Shown here: piece by piece, positions 49,281 through 60,548 of the stretch
How the letters are laid out: every line of letters begins with the position of its first letter
Position numbering within the stretch: the stretch's first letter is position 1
Assembly: GCF_950295315.1 (NCBI RefSeq)
Contig: NC_080179.1
Coordinates: forward strand, 68,597,680-68,661,679
Reading direction: 5' to 3'
Length of the DNA: 64,000 bases
Origin: Erinaceus europaeus
Taxonomy: Eukaryota; Chordata; Mammalia; Eulipotyphla; Erinaceidae
The notes under the pieces: generated by a model
Database searches by the model: none
Told to the model about the DNA's origin: nothing
Seen by the model: only the letters and a program-made list of their open reading frames with translations
Program-made: the position numbers and the translations under genes

Positions 49281-50594
49281 TCCAAGAGCATCTGAAAACT
49301 TGCTCATGTCTTTCTTACCTGCTTTGAGAACTCGTTGGGCGGCCTGAAATCATGTCTGTGAAACACACCTTGACATTAGCCAACAGCTTTGCTCAGTGTT
49401 AGTGGCTATATGATTCCTCACTAAAGTCTCTGACTCTTCAGTGGTTATGGCTTAGCTCAGGTCTTACACAGAGTTTAGTCTCTGAACTTAGAGGTGTACA
49501 AATCTAGTTCATACATGAAAGCCATATGAACTGAAATCATTTCGGAAAGTCTATAAAAAAACAAAGGAAACCGTCCTAATGAGAATATAAAAAGAAAATT
49601 GGTTCTCTTTGAATATAAGACAGTACATATGTGTAGGTTTTAACTAGATAATCAGATGAGCTCTTCAAATATTCTCCTAGGGAAATGCTGAGAATAAGAA
49701 TCTTTGTCAATATTGGGGTTACAAGGAAAAAAATTCCCAATGAATGATTTACTTACTGCTGGTAGAATCTAAAATGGACAACTTAAAAGTGGACAATCCT
49801 GTGACACCGATTCCATTGACAAAGTTGTGTACCCCTCACTACTACACTCCCACAACTTTTCATGATACCAAACTTGGTATTTTTGAGTGACATGAAAATG
49901 TTAAATATTTTCTTTATCAGTTGACTTGCCTCAAATAATATCTCAAGTAGTACTAAGTCACTAAATGTATTTGGGGTTGAAAAAAACAAACTATCCACTA
50001 GAAGTGTTCATTTAGTGATATGTTCATTTCTCACTAGGCCAGGCTTAACCACATTGTTAGCTTCACTGATTACCATTGAAATGCCTTTTCTCAAGTAGAG
50101 TGGTTGTTTTCATGAACCTGCTCTTAGTTCTTTTATCAAAGTACCACAGAATTAAACTTGACACCCATTAGTTTGACATCAAAGAGACTTGACATTCATG
50201 TGTGTTGCCCTGTGCATAGTCTAAAGATTAAAGTTGGTGCAGTTTAAAGAGACTCCAAATAACAGATGACTAAAGGAAAGACCAGCGAGAAACATTTGTC
50301 TTCCTAGATCATTACATGTCAATGCCTTCCATGACCTTTGTACATAACCAAAGAAAGGATTTCATCTAGTAAATTACAGTGAACTCAATAGACTCAAGCA
50401 AATGTATAGCTTTCCGGTTTAGATCATCAAGGCCTTTGTTTTCAAGAATCGCAGCCATGATGTCCCGGTAACTGGTAAGAGATACAGGGAATCATAATAT
50501 AACTGAGGTTGTCTACCTTCCGAGTACTTATTATGACTTTTACTTCCTTGTTCTCACATATATTTATTCTATTAATTAATTAATTAATTAATTT
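49281..50594. other. Unique AT-rich sequence, no gene recognised
   Basis: About 1.3 kb without a recognised repeat apart from a (TTAA)n run at about 50570-50592. The minus-strand frame 49783-49998 lacks recognisable features. Confidence 0.45.
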
Positions 50595-50848
50595 ATTGAC
50601 TGTCCCTTTTGTTGCCCTTGTTGTTTAACATGTGGTTATTGATGTCGTTGTTGTTGGGTAGGAAAGAGAGAAATCGAGAGAGGAGGGAAGACGGGAGAGA
50701 GAAAGACAGACACCTGCAGACCTGCTTCACCGCTTGTGAAGCGACTCCCCTGCAAGTGGGGAGCCGGGGGCTCAAACTGGGATCCTTACACCAGTCCTTG
50801 TGCTTTGTGCCACATGCGCTTAACCCACTGTGCTACCGTCCGACTCCC
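50595..50848 (-). mobile_element. Eri-A SINE, antisense, with small deletions
   Basis: TCCCTTTTGTTGCCCTTG, GAGAGAAATCGAGAGAGGAG, GGGGGCTCAAACTGGG and GTGCTACCGTCCGACTCCC. Confidence 0.9.
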
Positions 50849-50937
50849 AAACTGGTAGTTTTTAAAGTAGTCCGCTAAGATTTAACATTTATTTCTGGGT
50901 GAAAGCTTCAATTACCCCTGACTCCCCATATTTATTC

Positions 50938-51192
50938 TTTTTTGACTCCAGGGTTATACTGGAGCTCGGTATCAGCACTATGAGTCCACTGCTCTTGACA
51001 GCCATTTTCATTTTTATTGGATAGGACAGAGAAAAATTGAGAGGGGGAAATAGAAAGGGAGAGAGAGAGGCACCTGCAGACCTGCTTCTCTGCAGGTGGG
51101 GAGCCTGGGGCTTGAACCTGGATGTTTGCACAGATCCTTGTGCATCCTTTTATGTGGGCTTAACCTGGTGCACCACCACACAGCCCCCCCCC
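50938..51192 (-). mobile_element. Long-form SINE, antisense
   Basis: CTCCAGGGTTATACTGGAGC (3' module), TTTATTGGATAGGACAGAG, GGGGCTTGAACCTGG and GGTGCACCACCACACAGCC. CATATTTATTCTT before and CATACATTTATTCTT after suggest the target duplication. Confidence 0.85.
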
Positions 51193-51359
51193 CCATACAT
51201 TTATTCTTAAGGATCTTAATTAAATGACATTTCTTTTGTGAAGCCTTTCCACACCCAGAGATAGTCATTGAGTTTTCCTTGCTGCTCCAATAATACCTTG
51301 TAAAATCTATTGAATTCACATCAATTTATCATTTTTAAAATATATAATATTTAATTTTT

Positions 51360-51558
51360 ATTTATTTAATGAGAAATTTGAGAAGATACAGAGATGATAG
51401 ATAGATAGACAGACAGACAGATAGATTGATCGACAGACAGACAGACAGCAGAGTACTATTCAGCTCTGGCTTATATTAGTGCTTTGTATCTAACCTGGGA
51501 CCTCAAAGCCTCTGACATGAAAATCTTTTGCATAAACATTATGCTGTCTCTTCAGCCC
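51360..51558 (-). mobile_element. Eri-C SINE, antisense, with (GATA/GACA)n
   Basis: A GATA/GACA tetranucleotide run (about 51396-51450) precedes TTCAGCTCTGGCTTATATTA, AACCTGGGACCTCAAAGCC and TGCTGTCTCTTCAGCCC. Confidence 0.75.
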
Positions 51559-51607
51559 AATTTATCATTTCTTTCACACAATCAGCTTCTCTTTAGTAGA
51601 GGCTATT

Positions 51608-51729
51608 TTTTTTTTTAACCAGAGCACTGCTCAGCTCTAATTTATGGTGGTGCAGGGGATTGAACCTAGGACTTTGGAGCCTCAGGCATGAGAGTCTCTT
51701 TGCATAACCATTATGCTATCTACTTCCAC
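51608..51729 (-). mobile_element. Eri-C SINE, antisense, with perfect target-site duplication
   Basis: A full C copy (T-run to TGCTATCTACTTCCAC). AGTAGAGGCTATT is present at 51595-51607 and 51730-51742, an exact 13-base duplication. Confidence 0.95.
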
Positions 51730-51754
51730 AGTAGAGGCTATTCTGACATATATT

Positions 51755-51800
51755 CCCACATAGTACCTAGCACTCAGTGAAAGCCATTAAACATTTGTTA
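51755..51800 (+). mobile_element. Possible L2/MIR 3' end fragment
   Basis: ACATAGTACCTAGCACTCAG and TTAAACATTTGTTAACTGG resemble the widespread ancient 3' end that reads like CACATAGTAGGCGCTCAATA. Short and diverged. Confidence 0.35.
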
Positions 51801-51879
51801 ACTGGCTGCATGGACTCAATACTGGGGTTTTCTTTTGTTGACAGCATCTCAATTATAACATGTTTATTTTATGCAGTAC

Positions 51880-51965
51880 ATATGTGTGTATGTGTGTGTA
51901 TGCGTGTATGTGTGTGTATGTGTGTATGTGTGTGTATGTGTGTGTGTGTGTGTATGTGTGTATGA
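51880..51965. repeat. (TG/TATG)n microsatellite
   Basis: Mixed TGTGTA and TATG units over about 85 bases. Confidence 0.92.
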
Positions 51966-52760
51966 ATCTTCTGTGTTGAGGTAGATGGCATTTCCATTTC
52001 TGACATAACTGATGACAGAATATTCTGGTCACCAGCTCTTGAATATTTGCTAGGACTGTAGAAAACTCAAGATGGCACCCCACAGGAGAATCCCTGAATA
52101 ACTGTATTTGTTCTCCATGGGCATCTTGAAGGTACTACAGAAGACATGTCTGTTTCAAGTCCTCTCTGACAGAGTGTAAACTCTCCAAGTCTGTTTTGTT
52201 CCTTGTGAAGACCCAGTACTGACCACTAGCACTGCTACCTACTTACACATGCTGCCGTTGGTGGTGTTGGCAGTGCAGCTGACTTCACGGAGAAACCAAC
52301 CCAAAGGCAACAGTTTAGTCTATGTACAAGTCTCTGTGATGAGATAATTGGACTTTCCTCACTTGCCAGACTCTGTCCAAGTGCAAATAGTATACCTCTC
52401 TTCCTGTCAGGGGCTTCCTAGGACACCTCCTTTATTTTTCTCTTTCTTTACAAGCTTCTGTTTTGATTCCTCCTTTACCCTGAAGAAGAAGCTAATGGAG
52501 TTGTAGGTGACAGAGTGAGAATGGCTATTCCTAAATTCTCAGTTTTACTTATCAGCATAAATTCAGCTGACTGGTCTCATATGCTCTCTCTGCATGTGAT
52601 AGTGCAAAAGACACGTGAGGGGCACATTTCATTAAATAAACCTCCCAAGAAGGCATGCACAGGAAGGACATTTTGGATGTATCTGCAGTTATTAGTATTA
52701 GTCAGTGACAAGCCCTTGGGGTGCTGAAGAAATATCTTAACAACTGATGATGGAGTCTGT
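51966..52760. other. Unique sequence, no gene recognised
   Basis: No repeat or exon is recognised. Confidence 0.45.
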
Positions 52761-52761
52761 C

Positions 52762-53062
52762 TTTTTTAACAATTCTATTGAGGGCTAATGGTTCACAGTA
52801 TAGTTGTTGACACATGGATAAAATTCCTCATCTTCCCATGATAGGTGTCTGCAAAACACTCTCATCCCCAACTTGGCTCTTTCCCACCCTCATGACCAGG
52901 ACCCCAAAGCCTTCTCTCCCCCCCAGCTCTGTTCCTGTCCTCCTTCCTTATAATCCTTTGCTTTGGTGCAATACACCAAACCCAGTCCAAGTTAAACTTT
53001 GTGTTCCCCTTTCTCCTCTTGTTCCTTAAGTTCCACCTGTGAGTGAGATCATTTCAAACTCA

Positions 53063-53099
<37 letters not shown>

Positions 53100-53845
53100 T
53101 ATTTCACTTAAAATGATTCCTTCAATATCTAAGATGAGGTGAAGCAGGTGACTTCATTATTAATAGCTGAGTGGTATTCTGTTGTACCATAACTTTCTTA
53201 GCCTCTCATCTTTTGTTGGACACCTAGGTTGTTTCCAAGTTTTGGCTGTTACAAATTGTGCTACTTTGAACATTGGTGTACATAGATGTCTTTGAGTGGG
53301 TGTACTTGTTTCTGTAGGGCATATCCCCAGAAGAAGAATTGCTGGATCATAGGGTAGGTCCATTTTTAGCCTTGTACAAGTTCTGCAGACTGCTTTCATC
53401 AGAGGTTGGACCTATTCCCATCACCTAATAGAGAGACTCCTTATAGAGTGGAAAAAGATATTAGTATGGCATACATTGCATGCCATACATTAGACTAAGG
53501 TTAACAACCAGTTAATAACCAGTTAATGTTAACCATACATTAGACTAAGGTTAACAACCAGACAGTAATAAGGGACTCATGGAACTCAGCAAGAAAAATA
53601 CAAACAACCAAATCCAAAAGTGGGGGAAGAATACTGACAGAATATTCACCAAAGAAGAGATCCAAGGCCCAACAGACATATAAAAGAATGCTCAAAGTCA
53701 CTGATTATCAGAGAAAAAGCAAATAACAACACTAAGATAACACTTCACTTATGTGAGAATGTCTTAACACCAGAAATATCATAACATCAGGAAGGACAGT
53801 AACAGCAAAGCTGGAAAGGCTTCAGGGGACGAGGAACCATTCTTT
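52762..53845 (-). mobile_element. L1 3' half with 5' inversion
   Basis: 52762-53425 is antisense L1: a short T-run, 3' UTR, then the ORF2 tail, whose complement reads LPYDPAILLLGICPTETSTP and KTWKQPRCPTKDE. 53490-53845 is sense L1 from a more upstream part of ORF2 (ACCAAATCCAAAAGTGGGGG, AGAATGCTCAAAGTCACTG, CTGGAAAGGCTTCAGGGGAC). This order is the signature of a 5' inversion during insertion. A 32-base T-run at 53065-53096 lies inside the antisense part. Confidence 0.85.
53483..53560. repeat. Small tandem duplication at the L1 inversion junction
   Basis: The 28 bases at 53483-53510 recur exactly at 53533-53560, a 50-base period. AACCAGTTAATAACCAGTTA lies between them. Confidence 0.92.
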
Positions 53846-53849
53846 TTAT

Positions 53850-54000
53850 ATTTTCAGAGAAAGACAGAGAAGGCAAAGCAACAGACTGATAGAAATCACA
53901 ACACTCAAGCTTTCTTTAGTGTAGTGGGATCTGGACTCTAACCTGGGTCACACACACGAAAGCGCTATAGAGTCTGAGTACTAGTCTGCCTATCTAGGGC
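53850..54000 (-). mobile_element. Eri-E SINE, antisense
   Basis: TTTCAGAGAAAGACAGAG, ATCACAACACTCAAGCTTTC, GGATCTGGACTCTAACCTGG and ACTAGTCTGCCTATCTAGGG. Confidence 0.6.
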
Positions 54001-54379
54001 TGCCTTTCTGATCTTTTGTGAACAACCCATCATGCTGTCTATTCTTTTTAGCTAGACAGTGTTGTGGGGGAGGGTTAATACTTTCTTGTACTGAAATAAC
54101 CAATGAGTTTAGTGAAAGCAACTAGACTTGCTCTGTGCATATCTGAATTTTTTCCTTTCCCAAACCAACCAGACTGGTTCTGTCCAGCTCTGAATTTCTC
54201 CTTTCCCATGACTAACAAATAGAGATTTCCACCTTTGTTTGTGTTCTTTGCAGAACAGAAGACCTATGGGTAGGGGAAGGGGAAAGCTATAACTTTTCTT
54301 TGGCCCTAAGAAAAATACACAATTGTTTGTACACAGACAAAGAAAGGGAGAAACCAGAACATTAGAACTATCTGCTATG

Positions 54380-54432
<53 letters not shown>

Positions 54433-54898
54433 TTGGTTGTGGCTCCTTTTCTAGGAGTTGAATCATGAAGGCAGCATTTCAGTCTAGAAATCACCAAACA
54501 CTATACCTCCTCCCCCTAGTCACAATTCCCTGAGTGGAGCTGAATGTATACATCTTGGCAAAAGATCAAGAATCCACCCCCCCAACCTGTAATTAGCCTT
54601 TATAATTGCCAGTGTTTTCCAAAATGAAAATGTTCTTTAGAACCCAAGTCATATATTTTAACCTTGTGCATCTTCTGTAACAAGATGAGCAGTATGTAGG
54701 GGAAGAATGAAGATCTAACCCAACTTAGATCTAATTACAAGCAAGGAGAGTCTCCAGAGCCCTAATAGTAGGGTGATAGGTCTTGCTTCCTATCACTTAA
54801 CGTTCAATCATTTCTGCTTCCACTGCGACTGCCGAGGAATCTCTTCCTCTCTAAGGTGTAAGGTGTCTTTCTGGTTTCTCATCTGCTGTGTACATTAA
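54001..54898. other. Unique sequence with (GT)n
   Basis: A near-perfect (GT)n run of about 49 bases lies at 54382-54430. Otherwise no recognised element or exon. Confidence 0.5.
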
Positions 54899-55197
54899 CT
54901 TTTTTTTTTTTTTTTTGGACCAGGGTTATGTCTGTGTCTCAGTGCCTACACAATTCTACCATTTTTGGTGGCTTGCTTTCTTTCATTCTCTCTCCCTCTC
55001 TTTCTTTCCTTCTTTCTCTCTTTCCTTTTTGATGAGGGTATGTTTCTAAGGTGAGAGGCAGTTGGAGAGACATCTGTAGCACTGCTCCATCACTCTTGAA
55101 GCTCCCCTCACCCCCGCTGGTGGGAAGTGGAGCTTTGAATGGGGTCCCTGATCATAGTAACATGTGCACGCTACAGGATGGGCCACCGCCCACTCCA
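54899..55197 (-). mobile_element. Long-form SINE, antisense, diverged
   Basis: T-run, GGTTATGTCTGTGTCTCAGT, TGCCTACACAATTC (3' module), a TTTCTTTCC tract, TTGGAGAGACATCTGTAGC and GATGGGCCACCGCCCACTCC. Confidence 0.75.
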
Positions 55198-55256
55198 GGA
55201 ACACAGACATTGTAGGAGAGAATGACTGTCAGCCGCACTGTGGTAAGCACTGATAG

Positions 55257-55510
55257 GCTCTTGCCGGGGCTCTGATGCTGGCGCTATGAGTCCACCTCTC
55301 CTGGCCGCCATTTTTTCCTCTCTGTTTTTATTAGATAGGACAGAGCAATTGACAGCAGAGGGGAGACAGAGAGATAGAAAGATAAACACATGAAAACCCG
55401 CTCCACACGCTCCTAAAACATCCCCCTGCGAGTAGGGAGCTGGGCCTGGAACCCAGGTCCTTGCATAAGGTGATGTGTGTGCTCAGCTGGGTGTGTTACT
55501 ACCCAGGCTC
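55257..55510 (-). mobile_element. Long-form SINE, antisense
   Basis: GCTCTTGCCGGGGCTCTGAT, GCGCTATGAGTCCACCTCTC (3' module), TTATTAGATAGGACAGAGC and GTGTTACTACCCAGGCTC. Confidence 0.75.
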
Positions 55511-56439
55511 TGTGACGTTACTTTTTCCTTTGCGATGTGGAGTACGGTTCGCTCACCTTTGCATGCTGCGTACAGAATTAAGAGTCATGTATCAAGCAAC
55601 CAGCTTGCCTGGTTCTGAAGAAATTGCATTCTGTCCCTGTTCCTGTCTTAGCTGCAGGACACTGTATCTCCTCAAGAGGTCAGGTACCTCAGTAGAAACG
55701 GGTGAGGCCAAGAGGGAGAAGTAAATGTCTGTGCGCCCAGCACGACAGAGACAGCCCCAGCCAGGTGATCTGCAAGAAAGTCAACCTCTCTTGCTTCCTT
55801 GAGATTCTGTTTTTTGACTGTGAGCATTCATGTGGAAATCTGAATGAAATCCCTTTTTTCCCAAATGAATAGGATATTAGGCCGATGTCAGAATTGAGCA
55901 TGGCTTATGGGATAGGGAAGAGAATGCTTAAATAAATACTCATCCCAAACGTTAAGTACAGTCTTCCCGATGCTTCCTTCTCAGGCCAGGTCATTTTGAG
56001 TCATAAAAGTCCTTGGAAGGAAGCACACTGGCAGCGAATTCCATCCCTCTCATTCTTACTTTGTTCTTCGGGGAAGTCGCCCTAATAAGTACACATTAAT
56101 CTCCCTGATTCATCCTCGTGTGTATTTAATGAATATTTGCACAGGGTTGACTCCGTGGGAGGCTTTGTGTCTGATGCAAAGATAAATAGGACAGGTGGCA
56201 GGTGGAGGCGCTGGTCTGGGGCGGAGGCTGGCCTGCAGACAGTGGTGACAGCACTGCCGTCTCTGAGTTCTGATGGGGAGGTCACATAGATGGGTACAGA
56301 GTGGGAAAGCGCTGGGGGAGTCGGCAAGGGCAAGCCTACTCAGCTGAGGCAGAAGGGTGCTTGTGCACAGCTCAGACAGTGCTGTTTGCAGGAGAGGATG
56401 TAAAGAGTGAGAATTATCAGGTAAAGCCTTCAAAAATAG
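55511..56439. other. Unique sequence with a possible L2 fragment
   Basis: About 56115-56200 (TTTAATGAATATTTGCACAG, TGATGCAAAGATAAATAGG) resembles an ancient L2 3' region. Overlapping minus-strand frames at 56082-56433 have no recognisable domain. Confidence 0.4.
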
Positions 56440-56567
56440 GGGGCCAGGTAGCAGTGCACCGACTTAAGCAAACACATTACCATGCACAAGGACTGGAGTG
56501 TGGACCCTACTGCCCACCTGCAGGAGGGAAGCTTCATGAGTGGCGAAGCAAGTACTGCAGGTGTCTT

Positions 56568-56605
<38 letters not shown>

Positions 56606-56690
56606 CCTATTTCCCCCTACCCTCTCGATTTCTCTCTAAAGAAAGAAAAAAAGAAAAGGAAAAATGAAAAAAATGAATATATGTATTTTT
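56440..56690 (+). mobile_element. Eri-B SINE with (CT)n
   Basis: GGGGGCCAGGTAGCAGTGCA, a decayed box B, CTGCAGGTGTCTTTC, (CT)n and ATTTCTCTCTAAAG with an A/G-rich tail. Confidence 0.8.
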
Positions 56691-56691
56691 T

Positions 56692-57147
56692 AAAAGATTT
56701 TATTTATGGGAGTCGGGCTGTAGCGCAGCGGGTTAAGCGCAGGTGGCGCAAAGCACAAGGACCGGCATAAGGATCCCGGTTCGAGCCCCCGGCTCCCCCA
56801 CCTGCAGGGGAGTCGCTTCACAGGCGGTGAAGCAGGTCTGCAGGTGTCTGTCTTTCTCTCCCCCTCTCTGTCTTCCCCTCCTCTCTCCATTTCTCTCTGT
56901 CCTATCCAACAACAATAACAATAATAACTACAACAATAAAACAACAAGGGCAACAAAAGGGAATAAATAACATAAAAAATAAAAAAAATTAAAAAAAAAA
57001 GATTTTATTTATTTATTAATGAGAAAGATAGGAGGAGAGAGAGAAAGAACCAGGCATCACTCTGGTACATGTGCTGCCAGGGATTGAACTCAGGACTTCA
57101 TACTTGAGAGTCCAGTGTTTTATCCACTGCACCACCTCCTGTACCAC
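56692..57147 (-). mobile_element. Eri-D SINE, antisense, split by Eri-A
   Basis: Only the tail AAAAGATTTTATTTAT lies left of the nested SINE. The body resumes at 57013 (GAGAAAGATAGGAGGAGAG, GCCAGGGATTGAACTCAGG, CACTGCACCACCTCCTGTAC). Confidence 0.9.
56708..56996 (+). mobile_element. Eri-A SINE nested in Eri-D with perfect target-site duplication
   Basis: One of the best-preserved A copies. AAAAGATTTTATTTAT is present at 56692-56707 and 56997-57012, an exact 16-base duplication. Confidence 0.97.
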
Positions 57148-57169
57148 GAATAGATGTCTTTTATCAAGA

Positions 57170-57288
57170 CTTGGAGGGGTGGAAGGAATAGCTCACCAGA
57201 TAGGCTGCCTGCCTTGCCATGTACATGTGGGACAGATTCAAGCCGTGGCATCATCACTTCATCACATGTGAGTGCCACAGCATTAAAG
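57170..57288 (+). mobile_element. Eri-E SINE, truncated
   Basis: GGAAGGAATAGCTCACCAG, CTGCCTTGCCATGTACATG and ACAGATTCAAGCCGTGGC. Confidence 0.6.
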
Positions 57289-57305
57289 AAGGTTCTAATA
57301 TTTCT

Positions 57306-57507
57306 TTATTAATCTCTATTTATTGGATATAGACAGCCAGAAATCAAGAGGGAAGGGGTGATAGAGAGGGAGACAGAGAGACACCTGCAGCTCTGCTTTA
57401 CCACTTGCAAAGCTTTTCCCCTGCAGGTGGGGACCGGGAGCTCGAACCTGGGTCCTTGCGCATTGTAATACATGTGCTCAACCAGGTGCGCCACCACCCG
57501 GACCCTA
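57306..57507 (-). mobile_element. Eri-B SINE, antisense, with perfect target-site duplication
   Basis: ATTTATTGGATATAGACAGC to GCCACCACCCGGACCCT. AAGGTTCTAATATTTCT occurs exactly at 57289-57305 and 57508-57524 (17 bases). Confidence 0.97.
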
Positions 57508-57524
57508 AAGGTTCTAATATTTCT

Positions 57525-58053
57525 CTTTCTCCCCCCCCCCACACACAAAAAATTGGTCCCAGGATTGGTGAAATTGTACAAGTTCTAGACCCTGGATCTG
57601 CAAAATTAATTAATTAAAGACTTGGAACATCTTCTGAACTCTCTTTCCATGTAATGCATAAAGCAGTCCTCCGCCAACTGTCCCCCCTGACTTATTGAAG
57701 GTGGTTCCTACATTGCAGATGACCATAGTTCTCTAAGTAGTTTGCAATCCTTTTGAGTGTTTGATAAGAAGCATTAAAAGATTTGACATTGGAAGTCATG
57801 TTTACGTTTTGGAAGGTGTGCAGTTATCCATGACTGACCCTAACTTCATCCACCTTGTTCAAAAGATGACTTTTCTGCCCTGCTAACATACATGGGAGAT
57901 CTGAGACTCACTCTAAACCTTTCAATTCAGTGAATTTAAGGCTCAGCAAATGACTTTTTGTGCCTGAATTCCTTTCTGCTGTTTCTCTGTATTTTGGTGT
58001 CTTCCTCTGTCTGATAGGTCTGTGTCATTTATTTAGCTCATCTATATAAAACT
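57525..58053. other. Unique sequence, no gene recognised
   Basis: A C-run lies at about 57531-57540. No repeat or exon is recognised. Confidence 0.4.
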
Positions 58054-58093
58054 GTCTTATATATGTATGTATGTATATATGTATGTATGTATG

Positions 58094-58125
<32 letters not shown>
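58054..58125. repeat. (TATG)n microsatellite
   Basis: TATG units with TATA interruptions; the YMYVCMYVC-type frames here are artefacts. Confidence 0.95.
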
Positions 58126-58126
<1 letters not shown>

Positions 58127-58149
58127 GTCTCTCTTTTAATATATTTTGT

Positions 58150-58290
58150 TTTAAGGTGGCAGAGGGGGGGAGAGGAAGAAACACCAGAGCATTGCTCAGC
58201 TCTGGCTTATTGGACAATTGAACTTGGGACTTTGGAGCCTCAGGTATGAAAGTCTTTTTGCATAAGCATTTTGCTATTTCTTCCCCCCTT
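58150..58290 (-). mobile_element. Eri-C SINE, antisense
   Basis: CAGAGCATTGCTCAGCTCTG, AATTGAACTTGGGACTTTGG, AGCCTCAGGTATGAAAG and TTTTGCTATTTCTTCCC. Confidence 0.8.
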
Positions 58291-59488
58291 TTTTTATTAA
58301 TAACTTTCTCTGGAGGCCTTTTTCCCAAGCCAACAAAGATGACCACTGACTCCTTTATAAAAATAGCCAAAGCAGAATTATTTGGGGGCAGAAGTGTTTG
58401 GAGGGGGGTTGACTCTAGTTGACTTTGGGTGAACCCATGCCCATTCTGGAACCATTCTTTGTAGCTAAAGACATCGGTATCCCACCTGGATTTGGGTGAG
58501 ATGCCACATCCTTTATGTGAACTAATTCCCTGGCGTACTTGCAGTGGGCTTCCCACTTAGCACAGGGTTCAAAAAGACAATAGGAAATTAGCTGAAACTT
58601 CTAGTTAACACACTCTCAAGTACAATGTTTGGAGATGGAGAGGAAGGCAGAGAAAGTAAGTTAAAATGTTCTCTTTTAACAGTTCCTAGTGACTTCAGTT
58701 TTATTTCAGTAACTAATTCTATGTAGTTACCTTTCTCATATCTATCTAAAGTTACTCTACAGAGACAAAGGGGATGGGATGAACGGTTCCAGTGAATTCC
58801 TACAGAAGACCAAGGAGAGTGAGAATCAATACTCACAGCATAGCACAATACACAAAGCTACAGAAGTAATCTGCTGCCACTTCCTAACATGTCCATGTCA
58901 CATGGGTTTGGAAAACATTGTGTACATGAGAATAGATGTATAGATTATCAAGTATAATGCAGGTGACAATTATCTGTTAAAAAACAAACACATAAGGCCT
59001 CAAGGAAAATTCAGCTTTCTACTTTGGACTGAATCTCAAGTCCCCTTGAGCCTGGTCTTCCTTCAGCAAGGGGAGTTAAGAGGAGAAAGTTGACAAGTGG
59101 TGGATTCCATTCCACTGAATTTAGGCAGGTCACACTCAGTGACATAGCATGCAAAAGTGATGTGTCTGGAAAAGACATCTGGGAGTTGGTTAATCCCCTT
59201 GAAATTTTCTCAACTTAACAGTGGTCATGACGGGGCCTGGGACGTAAGAGGGAGGTTATGTAATTATTGTCTGAATGCTTGGCTTCTTTTTTTACAAGAA
59301 GATTAACTACATTTAAGACATATTTTTAGCTTCACTGAAGCCAAAGGCCTTTATTTTTTTTTTCTTCTCTGTGTTGCTGTTTTATAAGCTGTTCAACTAA
59401 ACCTGTTAACTGAACCCACTCAAGTTAATGGTACTATGACTGCTTAAAAGGAAGGTTACAAATTTTCAGTAACCACGTGAACATAAGT
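58291..59488. other. Unique sequence, no gene recognised
   Basis: About 1.2 kb without recognised repeats. Minus-strand frames at 58038-58556 and 58588-58848 show no domain. Confidence 0.45.
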
Positions 59489-59489
59489 A

Positions 59490-59806
59490 TTTTTTTTTTT
59501 TTTTTTTTTGCCTCCAGAGTTATTGCTAGGGCTCGGTGCCTGCACTACGAATCCACTGCTCCTGGAGGTTATTTTTTCCATTTTGTTGTCCTTGTTGTTG
59601 TTATTGTTCTTGCTGTCATTGTTGTTGGATAGGACAGAGAAATGGAGAGAGGAGGGGAAGACAGAGGGGGAGAGAAAGATAGACACCTGCAGACCTGCTT
59701 CACTGCTTGTGAAGGTGGGGAGCCGGGGGCTCGAACCAGGATCCTTACTCCAGTCCTTGCGATTTGCACCATGTGCGCTTAAGGAGTTGCCCTGCCACCT
59801 GGCCCC
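59490..59806 (-). mobile_element. Eri-A-long SINE, antisense
   Basis: T-run of about 22, GCCTCCAGAGTTATTGCTAG, GTGCCTGCACTACGAATCC, an A body missing a short piece before GAAGGTGGGGAGCCGG, and a diverged head complement. Confidence 0.9.
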
Positions 59807-60300
59807 CTGAACTTAACTATTTCTATTCTCTTTTCTGGAAGGTTCAGAAAGAAAGTTCCAGAAAGGTACTTGTTCAAAAGTCTGGGTTAGTACCGTGTTC
59901 ACTCATGTATCCATTATGCTCCAGTGGGCATTGTCAGATCAAGTTGCAGCGTAGGACTTAAAAGGTCAATTATGCCATGATTTTCAGGGGGTGGGGATGG
60001 GGGCAGAATTACTAGAGGTAATGAAATACCCCAAGCCTTAGCTTTTAAAGACTTACAAAATTGTAGTTGCTCTGTGACATCTGATCGATCATGTTAACTT
60101 CATTCTGATAACAATCTCCCTAACCTTTTTCTAGGAAGCTTTTTACAGCAGAACCACTGCTGTATTTATGCCTGAGAGCAAAGGGGCCAGTTACACAGGA
60201 TGGGGAGCTGTGTGGGTACCCCTCTCTCTTTGACTGGGTATGCTAAGACCTACCTGGACTTACTGAAACCAAGAGACTTCAGGTTAAAATCTTAAATCAT
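59807..60300. other. Unique sequence, no gene recognised
   Basis: No repeat or exon is recognised. Confidence 0.4.
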
Positions 60301-60301
60301 A

Positions 60302-60548
60302 GGAGTCTGGCGGTAGCACAGCGGGTTAAGCGCAGGTGGCGCAAAGTGCAAGGGCCAGCGTAAGGATCCCAGTTCGAGCCCTCGGCTCCCCACCTGCAGG
60401 AGGTCACTTTGCAGGCGGTGAAGCAGGTCTGCAGGTGTCTTCTATCTTTCTCTCCCCTTCTGTCTTCCCTTCCTCTCTCCATTTCTCTCTGTCCTATCCA
60501 ACAACAACGACATCAGTAACAACAACAATAACTACAACAATAAAAAAA
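60302..60548 (+). mobile_element. Eri-A SINE
   Basis: GGAGTCTGGCGGTAGCACAG to ACTACAACAATAAAAAAAAA, ending before the GGGCAACAAAAGGG part. AAAATCTTAAA upstream and AAAATCTTTAAAAA downstream suggest the target duplication. Confidence 0.9.

Noticed and set aside
53160..53399. A 79-codon minus-strand frame as a separate gene
   Set aside because: It is the C-terminal tail of L1 ORF2 in an inverted, truncated L1 copy, annotated as the mobile element.
56082..56433. Overlapping minus-strand frames with P/S-rich sequence
   Set aside because: Composition follows local GC content and part overlaps an L2-like fragment. No protein family is recognised.
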